A DNA stretch of 64,000 bases from Heyndrickxia sporothermodurans (GTDB lineage: Bacteria; Bacillota; Bacilli; Bacillales; Bacillaceae_C): contig CP066701.1 of NCBI GenBank assembly GCA_016756695.1, positions 2,996,001 to 3,060,000 of the forward strand. Direction: 5' to 3'. A program made the position numbers and the translations under genes. Position 1 is the stretch's first letter. Each line of letters opens with the position of its first letter. Shown here piece after piece: positions 28,844 through 40,902 of this stretch. The notes below the pieces were generated by a model that was given only the letters and a program-made list of their open reading frames with translations, had not been told where the DNA came from and ran no database searches.

Positions 28844-30115
28844 ATGTCAATTCAAATTCCTCGCGGTACCCAGGATATATTACCTGGCGAAGTTGAGAAA
28901 TGGCAGTTTGTAGAAGATACGGCAAAAGAAATTTGTAGAACCTATCAATATAAAGAAATCCGTACACCGATTTTTGAACATACAGAGCTCTTTCAAAAAG
29001 GTGTAGGAGATACGACAGACATAGTTCAAAAAGAAATGTATACATTTGAAGATCGTGGCGGGAGAAGTTTAACATTACGGCCTGAAGGAACAGCATCTGT
29101 TGTTCGCTCATTTACTCAACATAAAATGTTCGGCCAACCGAATCAACCGGTGAAACTATTTTACAATGGTCCGATGTTTCGATATGAAAGACCGCAAGCA
29201 GGTAGATTCCGTCAATTTGTACAATTTGGAGTCGAAGCACTTGGCAGCGAAGATCCGGCAATAGATGCAGAAGTGATCTCTTTAGCGATGACCCTTTACA
29301 AAAAACTAGGGTTAAAGTCATTGAAACTTGTTATTAATAGTTTGGGTGATAAAGAAAGCCGAATTTCTCACCGAACAGCTTTAATCAATCATTTTCAACC
29401 TAGAATTGAAGAATTTTGTTCTGATTGTCAAAATCGACTTGAGAAAAATCCGCTTCGTATTTTGGATTGTAAAAAAGACCGCGACCATGAACTGATGAAG
29501 TCAGCACCCTCAATATTAGATTATTTAAATAATGAATCAAAAGCCTATTTTGATAAAGTTTTATTGTATTTAAAAGAATTAGGAATCGAGTATGAAGTCG
29601 ATCCAACGCTTGTTAGAGGGTTAGATTATTATAATCACACTGCGTTTGAAATTATGAGTAGTGCAGAAGGCTTTGGTGCCATTACAACACTTTGTGGCGG
29701 TGGTCGCTATAATGGATTAGTTCAAGAAATGGGTGGACCTGAAACACCTGGAATCGGTTTTGCGTTAAGTATTGAACGTTTACTTGCCGCGTTAGAAGCA
29801 GAAAATATTCAACTGCCATATGAAAATCCAGTTGATTGCTTTATCGTTGCATTAGGTGAAGAGGCAAAACTTAAAGCGGCTGTATTATTACAACAATTAA
29901 GACAACATAGTTTTTCGGCTGATATGGATTATCTTGATCGAAAAATGAAAGCACAGTTTAAAGCTGCTGACCGTGTCCACGCGAAATATGTTGCTATTTT
30001 AGGCGAAGATGAGCTTCAAAAAAGGATCATTAATCTAAAAAACATGGAAACCGGTGAGCAAAAAGAAGTGGCTATAACTGATTTTGTAAATCAATTTATA
30101 CAGCTAAGTAAATAG
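28844..30115 (+). CDS. hisS: Histidyl-tRNA synthetase
   Basis: Class II synthetase charging tRNA-His. The 423-residue protein has motif 1 around [12 protein letters not shown], motif 2 in [20 protein letters not shown], the histidine-A signatures [13 protein letters not shown] and GGGRYNGL, motif 3 in [12 protein letters not shown], and a C-terminal anticodon-binding domain. AAAGGAGGAGC precedes the ATG. It is first in the T-box operon, followed by aspS after 14 bp. Confidence 0.98.
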   Translation: MSIQIPRGTQDILPGEVEKWQFVEDTAKEICRTYQYKEIRTPIFEHTELFQKGVGDTTDIVQKEMYTFEDRGGRSLTLRPEGTASVVRSFTQHKMFGQPNQPVKLFYNGPMFRYERPQAGRFRQFVQFGVEALGSEDPAIDAEVISLAMTLYKKLGLKSLKLVINSLGDKESRISHRTALINHFQPRIEEFCSDCQNRLEKNPLRILDCKKDRDHELMKSAPSILDYLNNESKAYFDKVLLYLKELGIEYEVDPTLVRGLDYYNHTAFEIMSSAEGFGAITTLCGGGRYNGLVQEMGGPETPGIGFALSIERLLAALEAENIQLPYENPVDCFIVALGEEAKLKAAVLLQQLRQHSFSADMDYLDRKMKAQFKAADRVHAKYVAILGEDELQKRIINLKNMETGEQKEVAITDFVNQFIQLSK

Positions 30116-30129
30116 GGGGCATAAATAGA

Positions 30130-31902
30130 ATGTTTGGACGAACATATTATTGTGGTGAAGTAACAGAACAGCATATTGGTGAAAGTATTACACTAAAAGG
30201 CTGGGTGCAGAAAAGAAGAGACCTTGGTGGATTAATTTTTATTGATTTACGCGACCGAACAGGAATCGTTCAAATTGTTTTTAACCCGGATATTTCTGCG
30301 GAAGCTCTTGCTATTGCGGAAAAAATTCGCTCCGAATATGTATTAGATGTTAAAGGTACAGTCGTAGCAAGAGATGCTTCAACAGTAAATGAAAACTTAA
30401 AGACCGGGAAAATTGAAATTAAAGTCGACCAGGTGACAATTATAAATGAAGCAAAGACACCGCCATTTATGATTGAAAATAAAACAGAAGTCGCTGAAGA
30501 TGTTCGTTTAAAATACCGTTATCTTGATTTACGCAGGCCTGTTATGTATGAAACATTTAAAATGCGTCATGATGTGACAAAAACGATTCGTCGCTTTTTA
30601 GATGAAGAAGGATTTTTGGATGTTGAAACACCGATTTTAACAAAAAGTACTCCTGAAGGAGCACGTGATTATTTAGTACCTAGTCGCGTACATCCGGGTG
30701 AATTTTATGCGTTGCCACAGTCACCGCAAATTTTTAAACAATTATTAATGGTTTCCGGATTTGATAAATACTATCAAATTGCCCGTTGTTTCCGTGACGA
30801 GGACTTACGTGCAGATCGTCAACCAGAATTTACACAAATTGATATTGAAACAAGTTTTTATAGTCAAGAAGACATTATGGATATGACGGAAAAAATGATG
30901 GTCCGATTAATGAAAGATGTGAAAGGGATTGATATCAGTACACCGCTACCAAGATTGACATATGATGAAGCGATGAGTCGATATGGTTCAGATAAACCTG
31001 ACACACGTTTTGAAATGGAACTAGTGGACTTATCTGAAATAGTTAAAGAATCGGGATTTAAAGTATTTTCAGCTGCAGTTACAAATGGTGGCCAAGTGAA
31101 GGCAATCAATGTGAAAGGCGGAGCTACTAAATATTCTCGAAAAGATATTGATGGTCTAACTGAATTTGTATCACGTTATGGTGCCAAAGGTTTGGCATGG
31201 CTAAAGGTGGAAGAAGATGGTTTGAAAGGACCGATTGCAAAATTCTTCTCCGAAGAGGAGCAACAACAGTTCAAATCAATATTAGAATCATCTACGGGTG
31301 ACTTATTATTATTTGTTGCAGACAAAACCTCAGTTGTTGCAGATGCTTTAGGAGCGCTAAGGTTAAAACTTGGTAAAGAACTAGGGCTAATTGACGAATC
31401 CAAATTTAATTTCCTGTGGGTAACAGACTGGCCATTACTTGAGTATGACGAAGAAGAAGGACGTTACTATGCAGCTCATCACCCATTCACGATGCCTTTT
31501 AGAGAAGATATCGAAAAACTTGAAAGTGATCCGAAAAATGTAAAAGCTCAAGCATATGACTTAGTTCTAAATGGTTATGAGTTAGGTGGTGGATCATTAC
31601 GTATTTTTGAAAGAGACATTCAAGAAAAAATGTTTAAAGTCCTTGGATTTACAGAGGAGCAAGCAAGGGAACAATTTGGTTTCCTCTTGGACGCTTTTGA
31701 ATATGGAACACCTCCACACGGTGGAATTGCTTTAGGGTTGGATCGAATTGTTATGCTATTATCTGGACGTACAAATTTACGCGATACAATTGCCTTTCCA
31801 AAAACAGCGAGTGCAAGTTGCTTGTTAACTGAAGCACCAGGCGAGGTAAGTGAGCTACAATTACAAGACTTACATCTTTCTTTGAACCTTAAAGAAAAAT
31901 AA
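30130..31902 (+). CDS. aspS: Aspartyl-tRNA synthetase
   Basis: Class II synthetase of the bacterial type, 590 residues. An N-terminal OB anticodon-binding domain ([22 protein letters not shown]) is followed by the catalytic core with motif 2 ([18 protein letters not shown]). The bacterial insertion GAD domain lies around 280-420, and motif 3 is in [16 protein letters not shown] 30130 follows AGGGGGC. There is no separate leader, so its expression depends on the His T-box upstream. Confidence 0.98.
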   Translation: MFGRTYYCGEVTEQHIGESITLKGWVQKRRDLGGLIFIDLRDRTGIVQIVFNPDISAEALAIAEKIRSEYVLDVKGTVVARDASTVNENLKTGKIEIKVDQVTIINEAKTPPFMIENKTEVAEDVRLKYRYLDLRRPVMYETFKMRHDVTKTIRRFLDEEGFLDVETPILTKSTPEGARDYLVPSRVHPGEFYALPQSPQIFKQLLMVSGFDKYYQIARCFRDEDLRADRQPEFTQIDIETSFYSQEDIMDMTEKMMVRLMKDVKGIDISTPLPRLTYDEAMSRYGSDKPDTRFEMELVDLSEIVKESGFKVFSAAVTNGGQVKAINVKGGATKYSRKDIDGLTEFVSRYGAKGLAWLKVEEDGLKGPIAKFFSEEEQQQFKSILESSTGDLLLFVADKTSVVADALGALRLKLGKELGLIDESKFNFLWVTDWPLLEYDEEEGRYYAAHHPFTMPFREDIEKLESDPKNVKAQAYDLVLNGYELGGGSLRIFERDIQEKMFKVLGFTEEQAREQFGFLLDAFEYGTPPHGGIALGLDRIVMLLSGRTNLRDTIAFPKTASASCLLTEAPGEVSELQLQDLHLSLNLKEK

Positions 31903-31952
31903 ATAATGAGATTTTTGTCAAATATCGTATGATTTTTCCAACTATAGTAATA

Positions 31953-31981
31953 TTGAAAAAATAAAATTCCTATGATACTAT
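31953..31981 (+). promoter_or_regulatory. Sigma-A promoter of 6S RNA
   Basis: TTGAAA (31953-31958), 17-bp spacer, TACTAT (31976-31981), predicting a start near 31989. Confidence 0.65.
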
Positions 31982-31989
31982 TTAAATAA

Positions 31990-32184
31990 TACGATAAGTC
32001 CTGATGTGTTCGTTTTTGTACCTATTCGTTTTGACCGAACATATTACCTACGGGAGTTTGGCGTTTTCATGCCGCATACATGCCTTTTTATAAAGGACGT
32101 ATAAAGCTGAAACAGAACACCCACCTGCCAAGTGCGGGTTCAAAACACTAGGATTTTGCGACGGCATGATTGGGGCTTATCATT
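31990..32184 (+). ncRNA. bsrA: 6S RNA (BsrA type)
   Basis: Regulatory RNA that mimics an open promoter and binds sigma-A RNA polymerase. The terminal stem pairs GATAAGTCC (31993-32001) with GGGCTTATC (32173-32181), enclosing about 195 nt, the size of B. subtilis 6S-1. A second closing helix pairs CTGATGTGTT with AACACTAGG. Typical segments such as AAGCTGAAACAG and CACCCACCTG are present. The aspS-tcdA gap is also the place of bsrA in B. subtilis, as I recall. Together these give a confident call. Confidence 0.88.
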
Positions 32185-32197
32185 TTAATTGAAACTT

Positions 32198-32226
32198 AAA
32201 CTCTCTTTTATAGAGGGTTTTTATTT
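32198..32226 (+). terminator. Terminator after 6S RNA
   Basis: AAACTCTC (32198-32205) pairs with GAGGGTTT (32213-32220), followed by T residues. Confidence 0.75.
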
Positions 32227-32315
32227 TGCACTAAATTGGACAAATATTGATTTTAAGCGACAAATTGTTTATCCTTATCCAAGGAAGATAAAGTAGAATT
32301 TTGGAGATGATACAT

Positions 32316-33080
32316 GTGCTTCACCAGTTTTCACGAAATGAATTAGCTCTGGGAAAAGAAGGATTAGAAAAATTAAAAAATAGTACGGTTGCCATACTTG
32401 GTATAGGTGGAGTTGGATCGTTTGCTGTTGAAGCGTTGGCACGATCCGGCGTCGGGAAATTAATTTTAGTTGATAAAGATTCAGTAGATATTACAAATAT
32501 AAATCGACAATTGCCTGCATTGCTTTCTACAATTGGACAACCGAAAGCCGACATAATGAAGGAGCGGATCAAGGATATTAATCAAGAATGCGAAGTCATC
32601 TCTTTGAACATGTTTTATACAGAAGAAACATATGAGCAGTTTTTCGCAGAACAACCGGATTTTATCGTTGATGCATCCGACACGATTTCTTATAAAATTC
32701 ATTTAATTAAAGAATGCTTAAAACGTAATATTCCAATTATTTCAAGTATGGGTGCAGCGAATAAAATGGATCCTACAAGACTGAAAATAGCAGATATTTT
32801 CAAAACACATACAGATCCAATTGCCAAAGTTATTCGTACGAGACTTCGTAAGGAAGGAATTCGCAAAGGAATTCCTGTTGTATTTTCAGATGAAAGTCCA
32901 ATCATTATTCGCGAAGATGTTAGAAAAGTTGTTGGGAATGATGAAGCAGAAATCCGTAAAGCAAAAATGCCGCCTTCATCGAATGCTTTTGTTCCATCAA
33001 CAGCCGGATTATTCATGGCAAGCTATGTTGTTAAAGAAATAGTAAAAGATATTCCGCTAAAGCGTGTCAAAGATAAATAA
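32316..33080 (+). CDS. tcdA: tRNA threonylcarbamoyladenosine dehydratase TcdA
   Basis: E1-like ATP-dependent enzyme that cyclises t6A37 to ct6A in tRNAs reading ANN codons. I start it at GTG 32316 (254 residues, MLHQFSRNELALGKEG), about 8 bp after TTGGAGATGA. In-frame upstream codons overlap that site. It has the ThiF/E1 nucleotide fold, with the ATP-binding GIGGVGSFAVEALARSG, the DKDSVDITNINRQ segment and the DASDT motif. It matches YrvM of B. subtilis in length and position. Confidence 0.93.
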   Translation: MLHQFSRNELALGKEGLEKLKNSTVAILGIGGVGSFAVEALARSGVGKLILVDKDSVDITNINRQLPALLSTIGQPKADIMKERIKDINQECEVISLNMFYTEETYEQFFAEQPDFIVDASDTISYKIHLIKECLKRNIPIISSMGAANKMDPTRLKIADIFKTHTDPIAKVIRTRLRKEGIRKGIPVVFSDESPIIIREDVRKVVGNDEAEIRKAKMPPSSNAFVPSTAGLFMASYVVKEIVKDIPLKRVKDK

Positions 33081-33104
33081 AAGATTTTTACTGGGAAAAA
33101 TTAT

Positions 33105-33131
33105 AAAAAACCGCCATTGGCGGTTTTTTTA
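33105..33131 (+). terminator. Terminator after tcdA
   Basis: AAAAAACCGCC / GGCGGTTTTTTT hairpin with a 2-base loop core (AT). Confidence 0.9.
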
Positions 33132-33166
33132 TTTAGAGTAAGGTGAAAAAATTTCCAAAAAAGGTA

Positions 33167-33208
33167 TTGACGGTTAATTTTGCAGTAGTGTACTGTTTTG
33201 ATAGTACA
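33167..33208 (+). promoter_or_regulatory. Promoter and operator-like palindrome of the ABC-2 transporter
   Basis: TTGACG (33167-33172) and, 18 bp on, TACTGT (33191-33196) form a plausible sigma-A promoter. Overlying the -10 is an inverted repeat, TGTACT (33189-33194) with AGTACA (33203-33208). Its form resembles GntR/YtrA-type operators, but no regulator gene is adjacent. Confidence 0.5.
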
Positions 33209-33309
33209 TAATTTTATAGAAACGTTGAAGGCGAACTAAAGGAGGGAGTTATCTGTTTCTAAATGTTTAAAAAGAAACTGGATAATATTAAGTTGAATGG
33301 AGGAAACAA

Positions 33310-34221
33310 ATGATGAAATCAGCGGTTGAATTAAAAAATGTAACGAAAGTAATTAAAGGCAAAAAAATTATTGATAATTTATCGTTTACGATAAACGAAG
33401 GTGAAGTATTCGGTTTCTTAGGACCGAATGGTGCAGGTAAAACAACGACGATTCGTATGATTGTAGGACTAATGGGGATTACATCAGGTGATATCGTCAT
33501 TTGTGGAAAGAATGTAAAAAATGAATATGAGGAAGCATTACGAAATATCGGCGGGATTGTTGAAAATCCGGAAATGTATAAGTTTTTAACAGGGTATCAA
33601 AACTTAATGCAGTATGCGCGGATGATAAAAGGAATTACGAAAGAAAAAATAAATGAAGTTATTGAACTTGTCGGTTTAAAAGATCGTATTAACGACAAAG
33701 TCAAAACTTATTCATTAGGTATGAGACAACGATTAGGATTAGCACAAAGTCTACTGCATGATCCGAAAGTAATGATCCTTGATGAACCGACCAATGGCCT
33801 TGATCCTGCGGGAATCCGAGAAATTAGGGATCATTTACGGAAATTATCAAAAGAAAAAGGCATGGCGGTTATCGTTTCCAGTCACTTATTATCGGAAATG
33901 GAAATGATGTGTGATCGAATTGCGATTATTCAAAAAGGAAAATTAATCGACGTGCAAAACGTCCACGACTTTGTGTATGAAGATCAGAAGCAAAAGTATT
34001 TTATAGAAATAGATAGTGGTGCAACACTTGAGTCAATTAGCGGATATTCATTTACCCAAATTGACCATGGAATTGAAGTAGAATTAGAAAAAGAACAAGT
34101 TCCGGATTTTATTCAAACACTTGTTTCAACAGGAATACGAATCTATGAAGTAAAACTCATTTCTAAATCATTGGAAGACCGATTCTTAGAAATTACAAAG
34201 GAGGAAGTAGCACATGCTTAA
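33310..34221 (+). CDS. ABC-2 type transporter ATP-binding protein
   Basis: ATPase of a small exporter of the Bcr/lantibiotic-immunity type. The 303-residue protein has Walker A GPNGAGKTTT, the Q-loop region, the signature YSLGMRQRLGLAQSL, Walker B VMILDEPTNGLDPAG and the H-loop VSSHLLSEM. The C-terminal ~80 residues are the usual variable extension. GGAGG at 33299-33303 serves ATG 33310 (or 33313). It overlaps the permease gene by 8 bp. B. subtilis has nothing between yrvM and yrvN here, so this pair is an insertion relative to that order. The substrate is unknown. Confidence 0.93.
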   Translation: MMKSAVELKNVTKVIKGKKIIDNLSFTINEGEVFGFLGPNGAGKTTTIRMIVGLMGITSGDIVICGKNVKNEYEEALRNIGGIVENPEMYKFLTGYQNLMQYARMIKGITKEKINEVIELVGLKDRINDKVKTYSLGMRQRLGLAQSLLHDPKVMILDEPTNGLDPAGIREIRDHLRKLSKEKGMAVIVSSHLLSEMEMMCDRIAIIQKGKLIDVQNVHDFVYEDQKQKYFIEIDSGATLESISGYSFTQIDHGIEVELEKEQVPDFIQTLVSTGIRIYEVKLISKSLEDRFLEITKEEVAHA

Positions 34222-35170
34222 TCTTGTCTATAATGAATGGATTAAAATATTCAAGCGTGCCGGTTCCTATGTGATGATTGGCTTAATCATCTTAGGTGTC
34301 ATCGGCAGTGGAGCATTAACAAAATATTATGAAGGAAAATTGGATAAAGGTACGCAAAGAGATTGGAAAGCGGAAGTAACTGCTGAGATTAAAGCAGATG
34401 AACAACAGCTTAAAGAAATGCTGGCAACAGCGGCAAGTGCAAAAAAATTTTATGAAAAAAATATTGAAATAAACAAATATCGTCTTGCACATAATATGGC
34501 ACCATCTGATCAATCAAGCGGTTTTTCATTTATTAATGATAATACGATGTTTATTTCCTTCGTTGGTTTATTCACAATTATTATTGCAGCGGGAATCGTA
34601 GCAAGCGAATTTAGTTGGGGGACAATTAAACTATTATTAATCCGCCCGTTAAAAAGATCAAAAATATTACTATCGAAATATATAACAGTAATCGTATTTG
34701 GTATTTTCATGTTAGCAATCCTATTTGTCACTTCGGCCATTGTCGGATTTATCTTGTTTGGTTCCGGAAGTGGAGATAATGTTCACCTTGCCTATACTAA
34801 TGGACATGTCGTTGAACAAAACATGCTATGGTATTTAATCAAAACGTATTTATTATCCTCCATTGATGTAATCATGTTAATTACGATGGCATTTATGATA
34901 TCAGCCGTATTCCGTAACAGCTCTTTAGCAATTGGGATTTCCGTATTCCTTCTACTCATGGGCGGAAACATTACTCAGCTCCTTGCAGCAAAATTCGAAT
35001 GGGCAAAATTTATTCTATTTGCCAACACAAATTTAATGCAATACTTTGATGGCATCCCACTTGTAGAAGGAATGACACTCGGTTTCTCCATTATCACGCT
35101 GCTCGTATACTTTATTATTTTTATTGTACTGGCATTTGGTGTATTTATGAAAAGGGATGTTGCAGCATAA
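34214..35170 (+). CDS. ABC-2 type transporter permease
   Basis: Membrane partner of the preceding ATPase. The 318-residue protein has a first helix (YVMIGLIILGVIGSGAL), a large extracytoplasmic or coiled loop rich in Glu/Lys (about 40-105), then five more helices. The pattern is that of the ABC-2 family, as is the ASEFSWGTIKLLLIRPLKRSK segment after helix 2. Start ATG 34214 lies within the ATPase gene, after AAAGGAGG. It ends with a strong terminator, so the two genes form a closed unit. Confidence 0.9.
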   Translation: MLNLVYNEWIKIFKRAGSYVMIGLIILGVIGSGALTKYYEGKLDKGTQRDWKAEVTAEIKADEQQLKEMLATAASAKKFYEKNIEINKYRLAHNMAPSDQSSGFSFINDNTMFISFVGLFTIIIAAGIVASEFSWGTIKLLLIRPLKRSKILLSKYITVIVFGIFMLAILFVTSAIVGFILFGSGSGDNVHLAYTNGHVVEQNMLWYLIKTYLLSSIDVIMLITMAFMISAVFRNSSLAIGISVFLLLMGGNITQLLAAKFEWAKFILFANTNLMQYFDGIPLVEGMTLGFSIITLLVYFIIFIVLAFGVFMKRDVAA

Positions 35171-35178
35171 TAGTAAAT

Positions 35179-35215
35179 AAAAAAGGGATGTTAATTACTC
35201 GACATCCCTTTTTTT
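35179..35215 (+). terminator. Terminator after the ABC transporter
   Basis: AAAAGGGATGT (35181-35191) pairs with ACATCCCTTTT (35202-35212), then T residues. Confidence 0.9.
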
Positions 35216-35235
35216 GCTATTATTAGGCGTATAAA

Positions 35236-35264
35236 TTTTCAACCTACAATATTAAAGTTATAAT
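35236..35264 (+). promoter_or_regulatory. Candidate promoter for rarA
   Basis: TTTTCA (35236-35241), 17-bp spacer, TATAAT (35259-35264), 33 bp before the rarA start. Confidence 0.5.
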
Positions 35265-35296
35265 TGATATTAAATATTTGTTTGGGGGCTGTAAAT

Positions 35297-36589
35297 GTGT
35301 ACGGAGAACCACTTGCTTTTCGAATGCGACCGACAACAATTGATGAAATTGTTGGGCAAAAGGAAATCATCGGCAAACAAACAAGCCTTTATAAAATGAT
35401 AAAAAATGGACATGTTCCATCGATGCTCTTGTATGGAGAACCGGGCATAGGGAAGACATCGATTGCACATGCGATTGCGGGAACGACTAAAATTCCTTTT
35501 ATTGCATTGAACGCCACAACATCCGGGAAAAAAGATGTAGAGATGGTTGTTGATGAAACAAGATTAACGGGAAAAGTGATTTTATTTTTAGATGAAATTC
35601 ACCGTTTTAATAAAGCGCAGCAAGATTATTTATTGCCACATGTTGAGAATGGTTCGATTATCTTAATTGGAGCGACGACCGAAAATCCGTTTCATGATGT
35701 CAATCCAGCGATTCGCAGCCGATGCGGACAAATTAAGCAATTAACACGATTAACTTCAGAGGATATTTATGAGTTATTACAGCGTGCTGTTCACGATGAA
35801 AATAAAGGATTGGGGAAAATGTCAATCCAAATAACCGAAGACCAATTAAGAAAAATCGCTTCTGGTTCAGGTGGAGATGCGAGGAAGTCATTAACCCTTC
35901 TTGAATCAATTGTGTATTCATCCAATAAAGAAAATGATACATATATTGTTCAAGACCAAACAATCGATGACTTAGTTGGAAACGTAGGTGTGTATGGAGA
36001 TAAAAAAGGATCTCACTTTTATAATTTACTCTCCAGCTTGCAAAAAAGTATTAGAGGTAGTGATGTGGATGCGTCACTTTATTATTTGGCACATTTATTG
36101 GAAACTGGTGATTTAGTTGCAGTTAACCGCCGCTTACTTGTTATCGCATTTGAGGATATCGGCTTAGCTAATACGTCAGTCGGTACAAACGTATTAGCTG
36201 CAGTGACAGCAAGTGAGCGATTGGGGCTTCCGGAAGCACGTATTCCATTAGCTGTTGCGGTCGTGGAAATGTGTCTATCTTCAAAATCCAATTCAGCATA
36301 TGCAGCATTAGATAAAGCAATAACAGATATTCGTAATGGAAAAGTTGGCGATATTCCAAAGCATTTGCGTGATGGACATTACGCCGGTTCAAAAGTTTTA
36401 GGTCATGTCGGTTACAAATATCCCCATGATACACCGATTGGAACTTTCGGTGGTTGGGTTCATCAAGAGTATCTGCCGAGTAATTTAAAAGGTACAAAAT
36501 ATTATGAGCCAGTCGAAGCAGGAGAAGAGAAACGTTTAGCTGCGATTTATCGTCGACTCGAGGAATTTAAAAAAGGAAATGAAAGTTAA
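35297..36589 (+). CDS. rarA: Replication-associated recombination protein RarA (MgsA)
   Basis: AAA+ ATPase acting at stalled replication forks, related to clamp-loader and WRNIP1 proteins. I start it at GTG 35297 (430 residues, MYGEPLAFRMRPTTIDEIVGQ), 8 bp after TGGGGG. Walker A is GEPGIGKTS and Walker B LFLDEIHRF, with sensor 1 in GATTENPFH, followed by the MgsA C-terminal tetramerisation domain (KGSHFYNLLSSLQKSIRGSD). It matches yrvN in position, upstream of the cymR group. Confidence 0.96.
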   Translation: MYGEPLAFRMRPTTIDEIVGQKEIIGKQTSLYKMIKNGHVPSMLLYGEPGIGKTSIAHAIAGTTKIPFIALNATTSGKKDVEMVVDETRLTGKVILFLDEIHRFNKAQQDYLLPHVENGSIILIGATTENPFHDVNPAIRSRCGQIKQLTRLTSEDIYELLQRAVHDENKGLGKMSIQITEDQLRKIASGSGGDARKSLTLLESIVYSSNKENDTYIVQDQTIDDLVGNVGVYGDKKGSHFYNLLSSLQKSIRGSDVDASLYYLAHLLETGDLVAVNRRLLVIAFEDIGLANTSVGTNVLAAVTASERLGLPEARIPLAVAVVEMCLSSKSNSAYAALDKAITDIRNGKVGDIPKHLRDGHYAGSKVLGHVGYKYPHDTPIGTFGGWVHQEYLPSNLKGTKYYEPVEAGEEKRLAAIYRRLEEFKKGNES

Positions 36590-36639
36590 ATAAAAACCGA
36601 GTTAATGGGTATGCTTTCATTCATTTCGTCTTCCAAATA

Positions 36640-36648
36640 TGCTATAAT
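36640..36648 (+). promoter_or_regulatory. Extended -10 promoter before the YczE-type gene
   Basis: TGCTATAAT (extended -10) 42 bp before the gene; no good -35 is visible. Confidence 0.5.
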
Positions 36649-36689
36649 GTCAAGAGCCATTTATAAATAAGAAAGTGGAGGAACGTATA

Positions 36690-37352
36690 TTGAATAATAA
36701 TCATCAATTAGTATTTCGCTTTTTTATTTTTTGTCTAGGTTTGCTCATTATGGCATTTGGTTTGGATTTATTAATTATTGCAGATCTTGGAGTGACTCCT
36801 TGGGACGTATTACACATCGGTCTATATAAACAAATCGGACTGACAATTGGTTCTTGGTCAATCATTGTCGGATTTTTTGTTTTAGGCATTTCAGCAGCCA
36901 TCATGCGTAAAATCCCAAAAATTGGAGCCTATTTAAATATGCTCTTGTTAGGCTCGTTTATGGATATATTTTTACATTTTTTATCAAATGTTGAGTTTAC
37001 TTCACTACTTGAAAAAATTATTGTCCTTATATTAGGAATTATTATTAATGCAATTGGAATGGGAATCTATATTTCTGCTCAATTAGGTGCAGGTCCCCGA
37101 GACAGCTTTATGCTAGCTGTTACTTCGAAAACGGGCTGGAAAATTTCCCACGTACGTCGAGGAATGGAAGCAATCGTCCTAATTATTGGCTGGTTATGTG
37201 GGGGACCCGTATTTATCGGTACAATTATTTTTGTACTAACGATCGGAACACTTGTTGGGATTGCATTGCCGCTATGTCAAACGCTCACAGATAAATTCCT
37301 TAAAAAATTTGAAAAAAGAAAAGAAGAAATAAATCGAGGTGCAAGTCTATGA
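36690..37352 (+). CDS. YczE/YyaS/YitT-type integral membrane protein
   Basis: Hydrophobic protein with about five to six helices, 220 residues from TTG 36690 (GTGGAGGA lies 9 bp upstream). Family marks are LGVTPWDVLHIGL and QLGAGPRDSFMLAVTSKTG, typical of YczE-like proteins of unknown function. Its stop overlaps the cymR start (ATGA), so it is co-translated with cymR. In B. subtilis rarA is followed directly by cymR, so this gene is extra here. What it transports, if anything, cannot be told. Confidence 0.85.
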   Translation: MNNNHQLVFRFFIFCLGLLIMAFGLDLLIIADLGVTPWDVLHIGLYKQIGLTIGSWSIIVGFFVLGISAAIMRKIPKIGAYLNMLLLGSFMDIFLHFLSNVEFTSLLEKIIVLILGIIINAIGMGIYISAQLGAGPRDSFMLAVTSKTGWKISHVRRGMEAIVLIIGWLCGGPVFIGTIIFVLTIGTLVGIALPLCQTLTDKFLKKFEKRKEEINRGASL

Positions 37353-37768
37353 AAATTTCAACAAAGGGTCGTTACGGACTAACAATTATGATTGAACTAG
37401 GAAAAAGATTTGGGGAAGGACCAACATCTTTGAAAACCATTGCCCAAATGCATGATTTGTCGGAGCATTATTTAGAACAATTAATTGCTCCTTTAAGAAA
37501 TGCAGGTCTCGTTAAAAGTGTCAGAGGAGCATATGGTGGCTATACACTTGCTTCAGAGCCAGCCAAAATTACAGCAGGTGATATCATTCGAGTTTTAGAA
37601 GGACCAATCAGTCCGGTTGAAGGAATTGAAGATGAAGAACCAGTTAAACGTTCACTTTGGATAAAAATTCGTGATGCTGTAAAGGATGTATTAGATAACA
37701 CAACGATTGAAGACCTTGTAAATTACAAAGACGATGGAGAAACGGATTCTTACATGTTTTATATTTAG
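37349..37768 (+). CDS. cymR: Rrf2-family cysteine metabolism regulator CymR
   Basis: Repressor of sulfur and cysteine genes that works with the O-acetylserine-sensing CysK. The 139-residue protein has the Rrf2 winged helix (MKISTKGRYGLTIMIELGKRFG, then EHYLEQLIAPLRNAGLVKSVRGAYGGY). It has no cysteine residues, so it cannot hold an Fe-S cluster and is not IscR; this fits CymR. It is followed by iscS and mnmA as in B. subtilis. The mccAB genes that CymR controls in B. subtilis are not at their usual place in this window. Confidence 0.93.
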   Translation: MKISTKGRYGLTIMIELGKRFGEGPTSLKTIAQMHDLSEHYLEQLIAPLRNAGLVKSVRGAYGGYTLASEPAKITAGDIIRVLEGPISPVEGIEDEEPVKRSLWIKIRDAVKDVLDNTTIEDLVNYKDDGETDSYMFYI

Positions 37769-37811
37769 AAGAAATTTTTGTAAGAATTGACCATCTTTAG
37801 AGGTGAAAAAA

Positions 37812-40092
<2,281 letters not shown>

Positions 40093-40093
<1 letters not shown>

Positions 40094-40140
40094 GTAAAGT
40101 GCCTCATCCCATATATTTAAGGGATGAGGTTTTTACTTTA
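40093..40140 (+). terminator. Terminator after mnmA
   Basis: CCTCATCCC (40102-40110) pairs with GGGATGAGG (40121-40129); outer AAGTAAAG / TTTTTACTTT may extend it. Confidence 0.9.
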
Positions 40141-40162
40141 CAGCTAAAAAGGGAAGAACTTA

Positions 40163-40171
40163 TGTTATAAT
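40163..40171 (+). promoter_or_regulatory. Extended -10 promoter for the TPR gene and recD2
   Basis: TGTTATAAT extended -10 element, 39 bp before the TPR gene start. Confidence 0.5.
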
Positions 40172-40209
40172 TTCGATAGAAAATAATTGAGTTTTTGAGG
40201 TGTCATACT

Positions 40210-40878
40210 TTGGATAAAAACAAAAAGGGTATCGAATGTTTACAAGAAGGCAAGTTTGAAGAAGCCATTAAATATTTCTCAGAGGCGATTGAAGAAAATC
40301 CGACCGATCCTGTAGCTTATATAAATTTTGGGAATGTTTTAGTTGCAGTCAAGGAAATAGAACGTGCTGTGAAATTTTTTGAAAAAGCCATTGAATTGGA
40401 TGAACAAGCATCCGCTGCTTATTATTGCTTAGGTAATTTATATTATGAACAAGAACAATATGAATTAGCAGTCAATTACTTCGAAAAGGCAAAGAACAAA
40501 GGATTAAATAATAATGATATTTATTTCATGATCGGAATGTGTTTTGTACAGCTGGGAAACCCGAAGTTGGCCTTACCGTACTTACAGAGAAGTGTTGAAC
40601 TAAATGCAGACGATATCGAAGCGAGATTTCAATATGCACTAGTGCTAGCACAGTCAGAAGTGTATGATGAAGCCATTCATCAATTTACAATAGTGGTGAA
40701 TCAAGATTCGCAGCATGCAGATGCATATTACAATTTAGGTGTAGCTTATTTAGGGTATAAAGAGGATCCAGTGAAGGCGGAAGAGTTTTTTAATAAAGCA
40801 ATAAACATACAACCAGATCATGTATTATCAGGATATGGGATAAAAATGATTGAAAAAATGAGGGAAACGGACGAATAA
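40210..40878 (+). CDS. yrrB: Tetratricopeptide repeat protein (YrrB)
   Basis: 222-residue protein made almost entirely of about six TPR units (for example FEEAIKYFSEAIEENPTDPVAY and ALPYLQRSVELNADDIEARF), a protein-interaction scaffold of unknown partner. I start it at TTG 40210 (MDKNKKGIECLQEG), 9 bp after TTGAGGTG; the TTG at 40195 would include the ribosome binding site. Place between mnmA and recD2 matches yrrB in B. subtilis. Confidence 0.88.
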   Translation: MDKNKKGIECLQEGKFEEAIKYFSEAIEENPTDPVAYINFGNVLVAVKEIERAVKFFEKAIELDEQASAAYYCLGNLYYEQEQYELAVNYFEKAKNKGLNNNDIYFMIGMCFVQLGNPKLALPYLQRSVELNADDIEARFQYALVLAQSEVYDEAIHQFTIVVNQDSQHADAYYNLGVAYLGYKEDPVKAEEFFNKAINIQPDHVLSGYGIKMIEKMRETDE

Positions 40879-40902
40879 TATCCCGCTTTATAAGGGGGGC
40901 TC

